Below are positions 18,367 through 25,866 of a stretch of 25,866 nt of DNA, piece by piece; position 1 is the stretch's first letter, and each line of letters opens with the position of its first letter. The position numbers and the translations under genes were made by a program. Source of the stretch: Pavlovales sp. CCMP2436 (taxonomy: Eukaryota > Haptophyta > Pavlovophyceae > Pavlovales); contig MU631646.1 in NCBI GenBank assembly GCA_026770615.1, forward strand, positions 40,714-66,579, in the 5' to 3' direction. Under the pieces are notes generated by a model that did not search any database, was not told the origin of the DNA, and saw only the letters and a list, made by a program, of their open reading frames with translations.

Positions 18367-18433
18367 GGGGCCTCCGGCGGCTTCTCCGGCGGGGCCCTCC
18401 CGGGGAGCCCTTCGGGGGGAGGGCTTTGGCCCC
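18367..18433. other. GC-rich hairpin cluster
   Basis: 67 bp of almost pure G+C in an AT-rich spacer. It starts GGGGCC and ends GGCCCC; inside it GCCCTCCC (18394-18401) pairs with GGGAGGGC (18417-18424), and CTCCGGCGG occurs twice. It could be a transcript-end structure, a GC cluster of organellar origin or a mobile palindrome. Confidence 0.65.
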
Positions 18434-18949
18434 TATAATAAATATTCTAAAAGCCGGCGCGAGAGGTGGTATGGTAAGAGCGCGCTGCCTTGCTCGCCAC
18501 AGCACAGACTCACCCGCGTGCCTGCGTGCGTACAACACAATTTATGTTTTACTATGAATCACTTAAAGAGAAAATGTGGCAACAGGCCACGAGTGGCGGA
18601 CAGTCCGGCCACATGATCCAAGTTGCAGACGCACTGGATACACACCCTCGAGAAGTGTTCCGATTGGGCGTCTCAGCAAGGGGAGTACTGTAGACTAGGT
18701 CTCAGCAATTTCGCGGGACTCGCTCGTGGGAAGGAAATTCCTCTTATAGTTCGTAATGACATGTTGACGCCTGTGCGCCAAGATAGGGACAGATCTATCA
18801 ATCAGCTCCGTCCGGCGCCGCAGGCGTCGGGTTCCAGGATTGCCCTCGCCGCGCGATGAGCTGCCCTGGCAAGCGGTGCGAAATGAACGCGTGACAGTGA
18901 AGCTTTAAGTTCGACTAGGGACTCACCTACACCAGTTACATATGTAGAC

Positions 18950-19254
18950 GTCTTTGACCAGTCATGACCGAAGGTCTGTCGGCCCTGACCGAAAATTAGC
19001 CAGATATTTCTAAATATTGACCGGTGCAGTTTGACCGGTGGGCAGCAACCGGCGACTGGTCATATGTACGCAAATATATTATGTTGTAAGTCTGTTTACC
19101 TGTATGTATGATCGAAGGCCGCGGGCGTGTTACTAAGGGTAACTAATTTGGCAAGCAAATTTGACCAGCGATTACCGAAGATCCGTCAGATCCGACATAT
19201 TAAATTTGACCAATGGAATGACCGAAGATGAGTGAAGGAAGACTTTCACACAGC
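18950..19254 (+). repeat. Dispersed repeat R2, extended copy 2
   Basis: 19115-19254 matches 10126-10308. Upstream, 18950-19050 contains further GACCGGTG and GACCGAA motifs (about 18953-18970, 18988, 19018, 19033) arranged irregularly, so the motif array is longer here. Confidence 0.65.
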
Positions 19255-19727
19255 CGCGAATGGGGACGCGGAGGAGGTCGGGGGCCGGGGGTTACCGCCA
19301 CGGACTAGATCTAACTTTCTAAGGATAATGTGAGCTGTTAGAAGGACACGCGGTCTTCGCTCACAGGAATATCAGATTCCCGTTGTATGTAACCATGAGC
19401 GTAGAATTCATATTAGTGCACTAGCCAGCCGGTTGTAATTCACTAATTAATCCGCAAGCGCTTTCAAGGTGCATTTTAAAACACCTAGTTATACAAAGAA
19501 AACGCAAAAAGTTTGTGTGTACTGTTACTATCTATATGTGTGCTGCCTGTCTTCAAGGTTGAGGCGAAGACTCTAGAGCATCGGCAAGGAAGGAGGTGCA
19601 GCGCCGCCGCTGCTGGTGGGGTGGGATCGTGATTTGGAGACGAGAGGAGTGCGCCAGTACAGTGCATTGGCGTCGATTGGGAGGAGGAGGGGTACCGAAC
19701 GTGAACCCCGCTCGCAGAGTGTGCCAA

Positions 19728-22700
19728 TCAGAGCCCGGCCTCGCAGAGATCGGTCTTGGTGATCATGCCTACGTACTTGCCGCGGTCGGTGACGAAGGCG
19801 CAGCTGAGCAGAAGCATGGAGAAGTAGAAGTGCACCTGCCCCATCGAGGCGGACGCGGCGATGCAGAAGGGTGCGTCCTCCACCTGCAGCGCGTGCCAGT
19901 CCTCCTCGCTCAGCGGCACGTCCATGTAGTCGGCGAGCGTGCACACGAGCTGCAGCCCGTCGGCCGTATCGACCGTCGCCACCTGCGAGCGGTCGAGCTC
20001 GACCTGCATCGAGGACTCGTTGAGGCACGCGAGCGACGTGCTCAGCGCCGCGCTCGCGCCCAGGTGCCTGCGCCGCGTCCCCGGCGAGCTTGCCGCGCCG
20101 GCGTGCGGCGCAGGCGCAAGCTCGAACGGAACGCTGTCCGCGTGCTCCAGCGCATCGGCCGAGTCGGCGGCCGACTCGGCCGAGGCGATGACGGCGGGCG
20201 GCGCGAACGTGCCGCCGCCGAACATGCTCACGCCGTCCTCGATCTCGATGGAGAGGTCGGCCAGAGAGCTCGACTCCGCGACGATCGACTCCTCTTGCAG
20301 CGCAGCGGTGGAGTCGGCGGCGGGCATGATCTCGACCGCGTCGTCCATCAGCGTGCGCGTGGGCCGCGAGCGCAGCAGCGAGCCGACGCCACCCGTGCGC
20401 AGCCGGTTGATCGACAAGCGCACCGTCGCGCCCAGACGCGTGCCGCGCCGCGCTGTGCCGTCGCTGCTGAGCCCCGGCGCGTCGCTGCCCTCGCAGCTCG
20501 CCGGGCGGATGGCGGCGGTGGGCGTGATGTCGCGCTCGCTCTGGATGCGCTCGAGGCGGGGGGGAGGCCGCTCGGGCTTGGCGCCGAACACGGCGTGCAC
20601 GCGCTGGCTGGACGAGAGCGGCCCGTTCTGCCTGGCGGCGGTCTGCTCGCTCGCCACCTGGTCGTTGTGCAGCGAGTTGCACGCGCGGTGCGCCGCGAAG
20701 CGCTGCGAAAGCACCACGCGCTCGTTGAGGTGGTACTTGCGCTTGCGCGCCTCGACGAGCGCACGCACGGCGGAGCGGCGGATCGCGCCGAAGAGGATCT
20801 GCGTGTGCTCCTCCACCCACGGCAGGAAGGTCCACGTGCACACGGCGGTGAGGTGCTCGAGCTCGGCGAAGGTCATCGAGCGGTAGACGCAGTAGGTGGC
20901 GCCGCCGCCGCCGCGCTCCTTCTTTGAGACGGCCGTGGGGCCCACCATCGGGTTGGCCACGTAGAGCTTCTTCTTCTGGCGCGCGCGCAGCAGCGCCGCC
21001 TTGTTGCGCCAGACCGCGAAGGCGGAGTGCTCCTCGCCCTTGAGGATGTACACCACGCGCGCCATCTTCTTGAGGTCGGACGAGCGGTCGGTCAGGTGGG
21101 AGAGCACCTCGCGCGCCGAGCGGTGGTAGGAGGCGCGGTTCTTGAAGTCGGGCAGGTACGGCAGCTTCTTCATCATCAGGATCGAGTCGAAGATTGAGTC
21201 GCCCAGCGCGCGCGATGTCTGCGGAGAGAGGCAAGCGGCGGCGTTATATAGGAGTAGGGAACCGAGAGGTGAGAGAGAGGCAGGCGGTGCAGGAGTAGTG
21301 AACAGAGAGGAGAGAGGCCAGCGGTGTAGGAGTAGGGAGCAGAGTCAGCACGCGCGAAAAGAGGGCTAGGGCTAGGATTAGGGCTAGTGCGAGGGGTTTT
21401 GGATATCTGCAACCCTTCTCTGCTTCTGAATCGGTCAACACCGTCCAAAAAAAAAAAGAAAAAAGAAGGAGTCCTTCGTAAATTGGCGTGTTAAAATTTC
21501 ATTGCTTCTCAGGTGATTGTGAGCACACGAAACGCACCATGTAGGAGACGACGACGGTGAGGAGCATGGGCAGCGCGTGCTTCATGCCGCCGGTCAGCTC
21601 GAACATGAGCACCGCCGACGAGATGGTGTGCGTCACCCCCGCGGCCATCGCCGCCGCGCCGAGCACCGCGTACCCGCCCGGCGAGGTGTCGTGCTCGGGC
21701 AGCATGTACTTGACGACCTCGCCCACCATACGGCCGAGCCCCGCGCCGGCGCACAGCGAGGGGGCAAAGACGCCGGCAGGCATGGGGAGGGTGATGCCGA
21801 CGCAGGTGAAGGAGAAGCGCACTACGAAGAAGATGAGCAGGTTGACGAGCAGCTGCAGGTCGTTCTTACCCCAGTCGTCGGACATGGTGTCCGAGAAGAG
21901 CTCGTTGAGCGAGCCCATCTGCGACTTGCGCATATAGGAGCCCACCGGCCCGTCCGGCATTGTCACCAGGCCCCAGAGTAGCAGCATGACGATTGTGAGA
22001 TAGTACTTGCTCTTGAAGAAGAAGGAGCCCGCGCGCCTGGCGCGGAAGCGGCTCCACGCCGCGTTGGCGCGCACGAAGAGAGCACCCAACACACCCGAGA
22101 GGAGCCCGATGACCACGAAGATGGGCAGCTGCACCACCTCCGCCTCCACGTCCTCCGCCTCGAAGAAGGACTGGAAGGTCGCCGAGCCGATGTAGGTCTT
22201 CGTCTTGTACGACATGTAGAGCGTGCGCGAGAGCACCGCGCCCACGACCGCGGTGTAGAAGCACTTCCAGTAGATGGAGACCAGGAAGTAGGTCGACGTC
22301 AGCTCGATGGCGAGCAGCACACCACCGACGGGTGCCCCAAAGTTGGCGCCGACGCCCACCGCGCACGCTGCCATGAGCATCTGCATGCGCGTGGCGTGCG
22401 AGGCCTTGAGCGGCCGGAAGAGCGGCAGAGAGAGCATCGCCTCGCATAGGCAGCAGCTCGCGTGGATGAAGGGCCCCTCCTTGCCGAGCGGCAGCCCCGA
22501 CGCGAGCGCGCAGGTGAGCCCGAGCACCTTGGCGCAGAGCGTCCGCTTGGAGAGGTACTTGTACAGCACGTTGCCCGAGAGAATCGACTTGATCTCGGGG
22601 ATGCCCGAGCCGGCGGCCAGCGGCGAGATGCGCGCGGTGACGAAGACGGCAAGCAGGCCCCAGAAGAGCCCGTGCGCGATCCATACGAGGGAGCGCTCCG

Positions 22701-23379
22701 CCGCGGCGTCCGCCGTGAGGTGCATCTGGCGCAGGCGCTGCGTCTGCCCAAAGCGCAGGTTGTAGAGCTTCTCCACCGCCAGGTCCATGCCAAAGGTGAG
22801 AAGCGCCGAGAGAAGCCCGAGAAGCGTCATGAAGAGGAGCATCAGCCGCTGCTCGTTCGCCTCGGCGTCGCAGAGCCACCCGTGCACCGCGCCCAGCACG
22901 CGGCGGGTACGGCTCAGGCAGCCCGTGCTCGGCGCGCTCGCACCGCCGGCGAGCATCCGCGATTTGAGCGACTCGTCCGGCATCGGCTGCTCTCGGCGTT
23001 GAATCGAGTCCACGGCCGCAAGCGACATCGATTCGGGCAGCGTGTCGCCGAGGTTCGCAGTTGACACCGGGCGCGCGGCGGCGGGCCCGAGGGGGAGGCG
23101 CTCGAGCGAGCGGGACTTGTCCTTGCGCAGTCTTCTCCACCCCCCCTCGGGCTCGCCCAGCTCCGCGTCTGTGAGTGAGCCATAGCGCGCATTCTTCTGC
23201 TCCCCGCCGTTCGCCCTGCCGCCGAGCAGGTGCCCAGTGGTGATCTTTCGCGGTGTCCCCCCCGAGAGCGACCGAACCATCCCAGGCGTGACCGAGGGCG
23301 GAGGCGAAGTCATGGGCGAGGTCATGCCGGGAGACCGCGTCTCCGTGAGTGTCCGGCTGCGCCGCAGCGGGTCGTCCAT
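19728..23379 (-). CDS. ClC-family chloride channel with CBS domains (two exons)
   Basis: Dimeric chloride channel. Exon 1 (23379-21529) joins exon 2 (21218-19728) across a 310-bp GT-AG intron, giving about 1113 aa. The join SYMVRF-TSRALGDSIFDSIL restores the last membrane helix; reading on without splicing stops after nine codons. Signatures (residue numbers from 23379): GSGIPE 257-262, GKEGPFIH 299-306 with the gating Glu 301, GGVLLAIELTSTYF with Glu 359, GVFAPS 536-541. The position after Glu 359 is Leu, where exchangers have the proton Glu, so a channel resembling ClC-1/2 is favoured. Exon 2 encodes CBS1 (to ILFGAIRRSAVRALV), a long Ser/Ala-rich linker of roughly 250 residues, and CBS2 (EDAPFC...GKYVGMITKTDL). 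The usual pore Tyr is Phe. ATG 23379 has GC-rich codons and a good context; ATGs at 23472 and 23598 are alternatives inside a duplicated segment. Confidence 0.94.
21219..21528 (-). other. ClC intron with internal repeats
   Basis: Donor GTGTGCTCAC, acceptor CTCTCTCCGCAG. The acceptor-proximal half (about 21236-21355) consists of two to three ~50-bp tandem units (GGAGTAGGGAAC, GAGAGG, GGCGGTG blocks on the plus strand) that form the pyrimidine tract. A telomere-like run with GGGCTAGGGCTAGGATTAGG lies at 21362-21390. Confidence 0.85.
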
Positions 23380-23400
23380 CTCTGCTCGCCTGCTCGAACT

Positions 23401-23877
23401 CTCTGCTCGCGCGTCCCGCCCGTCCGGCACGCGTTTCCCGTTCCCCCCGGTCAGGTAGCCTTTTTTAATCATGAGTTGTTGCTGAGTTTGAGTTTGCTGG
23501 GTAGTCGACGAGAAGCTCTGACATGGATTCACCAAGGGCGTCCTTGCCGAGGCAAGTTTTGTGATGCTGATCAAGAGATTTGTCAGGGGCAAGTCCATAA
23601 CTTCATAGCTATCTACTGCGCTGAGCCACTGAAGGTCTCTGCTCGCGGCGTCCCCGTCCGGCCCGTCTGCGGGTCGACGCGTGCTCCACCCCGTCAGGCT
23701 GTCTACACCTTGTTCAAATAGTTCAGTTTAGTCATTGAGATTAGTTGCTGGGTGGTCGAAATTAGAAGCTCTACATGGATGCATCCTTGCCTCAGCATCG
23801 CCACATGCGTAGGCGAGGATGTGGTGCTGATCAAGAGATTCGGAGGCAGGGGCAAGTCCAACTTTACCGCTATCTAT
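23401..23877. repeat. Imperfect tandem duplication at the ClC 5' end
   Basis: Unit 1 (23401-23617) and unit 2 (23637-23877) share in order CTCTGCTCGCG, CGTCCGGC, CCGGTCAGG/CCGTCAGG, TTGCTGGGTRGTCGA, AGAAGCTCT, ACATGGAT, TGCTGATCAAGAGATT, GGGGCAAGTCCA and GCTATCTA. Unit 1 overlaps possible upstream start codons of the ClC gene; unit 2 runs into the exon cassette. Confidence 0.82.
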
Positions 23878-23999
23878 ATCAATGTAGGGAGGTTCGGGGT
23901 TTCAAGTTCAAGTCAGGCTGATCTTAGCGCTCCGACGCAGGCTCCTACGCGCTACGCCGAAGTGAGGAGCTGGTAGAAGTGGTGGATGATGAGGAATAA
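23779..23999 (+). pseudogene. Small two-exon cassette (copy B)
   Basis: A possible mini-gene. ATG 23779 opens a frame reading ...EDVVLIKRFGGRGKSNFTAI to 23883. A 44-bp segment (23884-23927) starts GTAGGG and ends CTGATCTTAG like a short intron. The frame then continues as RSDAGSYALRRSEELVEVVD and stops at TAA 23997-23999. The second part recurs inverted at 25180-25284, and a broken copy lies at 13726-13802. The first part matches the duplicated unit at 23401-23617, where the frame is interrupted. I do not recognise the protein; this is probably a fragment spread with a mobile element. Confidence 0.35.
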
Positions 24000-24010
24000 A
24001 TATACTACTA

Positions 24011-24146
24011 ATAGGGATTCAAGCTGGCGTCTGACTGTCCTGAATGTTTTGCTGGTCTGAGCGCTGCGTCGCCCATTGCCTGCGGCGTGCCTTAGTCGGC
24101 TGCGCTGGCTTGGGCGCCACCGCGCGTGCCGATGGATCTCCGGTAG
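24011..24146 (-). mobile_element. Family T element, partial copy 2 (inverted)
   Basis: Starts with the family T end (GATAGGGATTCAAGC-type, 24011-24038) and continues as the reverse complement of the 3' half of the element at 1108-1497, stopping after the block that reads ACTACCGGAGATCC on the minus strand. The other end is missing. It directly follows the stop codon of the exon cassette. Confidence 0.78.
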
Positions 24147-24203
24147 TGTGCCATATATTGACTGATAGGGATTCAAGCTGGCGTCTGACTGTGTGCCATA
24201 TAT
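24146..24203. repeat. Solo family T end flanked by 13-bp direct repeats
   Basis: A 32-bp piece (24159-24190) holding the family T end sits between two copies of GTGTGCCATATAT (24146-24158 and 24191-24203). The direct repeats look like a duplicated target or a slipped repair event. Confidence 0.75.
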
Positions 24204-24206
24204 ATA

Positions 24207-24811
24207 GCGGCTCGGCATGGTTCAACAGGTGTTGTTCACTCACTAACTTGGTCGACGTCAGACGTTAGTCCTGGCAGCAGGGATGGTGATGGTAGAGGTG
24301 AGGTTGGTGGTGAACTCGTAGCAATTGCCACAGGCTTCCCCCCCCTCCCCCCCCCACACACACAACGCTCACGTCCATTTAGGTGCGTGTGCCCTGTCCG
24401 CCGCAACCGCCGCGGTCGCCACTATCTATAGCGCTGAGCCACGGAACTGCCTCTTGCACCCCAGTCAGTTTGCTCAAACCCACGGATTTCATTACAGGGT
24501 GCTCCAATCTGACATTCTGCGCTACATATCAAAACGTTGATTGCAGGAGCTTGTTGGAGAGAGAAGGGGGCACGCAGAGAAGGAGGCACACAAAAGGGGC
24601 ATCAAGGGCCATCAATGAGCTGGACGTTGTAGCCATATAGGTGCACTTAGTCACCAACCTATTGGCATTTCCTGGCCAATATCCTTTCACAAAGGATATT
24701 GAAAGTTAACCTCACCTCTACCCCCACCATCCATGCTGCCAGGACTAACGTCTGACGTCGACCAAGTCAGTGAGTGAACAACACCTGTTGAACCATGCTG
24801 AGCCACTGAGC

Positions 24812-24814
<3 letters not shown>
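24207..24814. mobile_element. 608-bp element with ~100-bp inverted ends
   Basis: Left arm 24207-24304 and right arm 24710-24814 are inverted copies, roughly 90% alike by eye: ATGGTTCAACAGGTGTTGTT, ACTTGGTCGACGTCAGACGT and TTAGTCCTGGCAGCA appear in order on the left and reversed on the right. The ~405-bp interior contains a C-rich run (24339-24355) and a weak open frame (24383-24640) with no recognised motif, too short for a transposase. The element lies in TA-repeat sequence. It is probably a non-autonomous DNA transposon. Confidence 0.8.
24677..24701. other. Perfect 11-bp hairpin inside the 608-bp element
   Basis: CAATATCCTTT (24677-24687), loop CAC, AAAGGATATTG (24691-24701). It stands just inside the right inverted arm. 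Confidence 0.9.
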
Positions 24815-24886
<72 letters not shown>

Positions 24887-24921
24887 AATATATAGATAGA
24901 TAGATGGATATAGATATATAA
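24813..24921. repeat. (TA)n microsatellite
   Basis: About 109 bp of TA dinucleotides with two TTTATATAAATA interruptions and a GATA-rich tail. It abuts the right arm of the 608-bp element. Confidence 0.95.
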
Positions 24922-25179
24922 GTTAATTAATCTGGCATTTTTTACAGTATGTTAAATGAGTTATTGCGGGATCAGTCAAGGGTCATGGATTTTTATTGGC
25001 CTCTTGAGACCCTAGTTAGGTTACGAGGCTCAGCTCCTGCGCGCCCAGATCGCGACGATTTGTAGTGTTAGAACCGGGGCTGAGCGCCCCCTCCCACTGC
25101 CGATATCACGAAAGCCAACTCCTCCAACGCCTAGGGCGCAGGCGGGTGTGTTTAAGGGTATAACATAATATTGTATATA
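24922..25179. other. Spacer, nothing recognised
   Basis: AT-rich, then mixed sequence, with no gene, RNA or clear repeat beyond a GAGGCTCAG block at about 25026. Confidence 0.4.
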
Positions 25180-25284
25180 TTAGCGGCGCAGCGACTCCAG
25201 CGCTTTGTTTTCGGCTTCCTCATCATCCACCACTTCTACCAGCTCCACACTTCGGCGTAGCGCGTAGGAGCTTGCGTCGGAGCG
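25180..25284 (-). pseudogene. Exon cassette (copy C), inverted
   Basis: On the minus strand, CTGATCTTAG is followed by an open frame RSDASSYALRRSVELVEVVD and then DEEAENKALESLRR with TAA at 25180-25182. It is 11 codons longer than copy B. The upstream side matches the 44-bp intron-like segment, but its first bases read GCAGGG where the other copies have GTAGGG, so the donor is altered, and the preceding exon is absent. Confidence 0.4.
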
Positions 25285-25408
25285 CTAAGATCAGCCTGAC
25301 TTGAACTTGAAACGTACCGCCAGCCCGAAACCCCCTGCATTAGTGTATATTAGTGGCGCCGATAGGCACTCGCTCGTCAAAGAAATCGCGGCGCAGGGAG
25401 GCGGCAAG

Positions 25409-25672
25409 ATGTACGCGATGATGGGCGTGAGCCCGATGGAGGCGGCGGCGCGCATCAAGAAGCAGCTCATCGACACGATCGGTACGATCGCGGCACGCGG
25501 CCATGCGCAGCTGCTGCTCGCGCGCTTGAGCGCGCTGGCCCCGATCGCTGCCCAGCGGGGGAACACGACAAACAGCAACCAGCAGATCATCTCCCTAAAC
25601 GCCCTTGCCCGGACACACTACGGGAGATCCATCGGCACGCGCGGTGGCGCCCAAGCCAGCGCAGCCGACTAA
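25409..25672 (+). CDS. Unrecognised ORF of family T (fullest copy)
   Basis: 87 aa from ATG 25409: it starts MYAMMGVSPMEAAARIKK, continues with the segment shared with 1198-1407, and ends ASAAD with TAA. The frame is open further upstream to 25301 without an ATG (reading SLVKEIAAQGGGK before the Met), so an upstream exon is possible. It is alanine-rich and predicted helical, with no membrane segment or catalytic motif. The copy at 1180-1407 keeps the frame but differs at several residues. It could be a captured host exon or part of a transposon protein; the function is unknown. Confidence 0.4.
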   Translation: MYAMMGVSPMEAAARIKKQLIDTIGTIAARGHAQLLLARLSALAPIAAQRGNTTNSNQQIISLNALARTHYGRSIGTRGGAQASAAD

Positions 25673-25752
25673 GGCACGCAGCAGGCAATGGGCGACGCAG
25701 CGCTCAGACCAGCAAAACATTCAGAACAGTCAGAAGCCAGCTTGAATCCCTA
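25467..25752 (+). mobile_element. Family T element, copy 3
   Basis: Matches 1199-1489 closely by eye over about 285 bp, ending in the family T terminal motif (GCTTGAATCCCTAT). Unlike copy 1 it has no inverted end on its left; there it continues into a longer open frame and then the inverted exon cassette. Confidence 0.8.
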
Positions 25753-25866
25753 TTAGTAATATATTGTTTATATATATATAGTTATTATATAAATACGTAA
25801 AAGTTATGTTTGCAAATCGCAGCGGCTCAGAGTCAGATGACGTACCTGCCGGTGCCGCATGATGTG

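Larger units (their letters stand above)
17892..19727. other. Spacer between the convergent channel genes
   Basis: Holds the 3' ends of both genes. An AATAAA at about 18438 on the plus strand could serve the bestrophin transcript but lies ~550 bp past the stop. It also contains a GC-rich hairpin (18367-18433) and repeat R2 material (18950-19254). No further gene is supported. Confidence 0.5.

Noticed and set aside
19596..23064. Long plus-strand frames and extra minus-strand frames over the ClC gene
   Set aside because: They are shadows of the GC-rich ClC exons; only one minus-strand frame per exon carries the ClC and CBS motifs.
1..25866. CRISPR arrays, rRNA or tRNA genes
   Set aside because: No regularly spaced repeats with unique spacers and no recognisable rRNA or tRNA cores were seen on either strand; a covariance-model scan was not possible.

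Overview
The window reads as nuclear DNA of a unicellular eukaryote, most likely a microalga. The reasons are protein genes split by short GT-AG introns, GC-rich third codon positions in exons set in AT-rich spacers, a Ty1/copia retrotransposon, many small inverted-repeat elements, and a plant/bacterial-type bestrophin. The lineage (haptophyte, stramenopile or other) cannot be fixed from the sequence alone.

Layout. 1-1667 is repeat-rich and holds a dispersed repeat (129-447) and a short terminal-inverted-repeat element carrying an open frame (1108-1497). 1668-7288 is a complete but decayed Ty1/copia element: two 309-bp LTRs about 96% identical, gag, protease, integrase, reverse transcriptase and RNase H, broken by three in-frame TAG codons and several frameshifts. 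It sits at the 3' end of a minus-strand acidic ORF (7283-7819). 7820-10700 is mostly simple-sequence and dispersed repeats. 10710-11387 encodes an unrecognised protein ending in five copies of a ~22-residue repeat. 11817-14071 holds three members of a foldback (long hairpin) family around the 3' part of a sulfotransferase gene (12775-13485). 14072-16127 has only repeats.

The two clearest host genes are both anion channels and converge. A four-exon bestrophin (16128-17891, plus strand, 400 aa) faces a two-exon ClC chloride channel (19728-23379, minus strand, about 1113 aa, with cytosolic CBS domains on the second exon). Both would move chloride or other anions across a membrane. Which membrane, and whether they act together, is not visible in the sequence.

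23400-25866 is a dense patchwork. It holds a tandem duplication overlapping the 5' end of the ClC gene, a repeated small exon cassette, more copies of the element seen at 1108-1497, a 608-bp element with ~100-bp inverted ends, and an AT microsatellite.

The most unusual observations are the foldback family, the repeated ORF/exon cassette whose parts occur in permuted order, a predicted membrane helix inside the copia polyprotein, a gag start codon that overlaps the LTR end and primer-binding site, and a Phe at the usual pore-tyrosine position of the ClC channel. All identities and alignments were done by eye.
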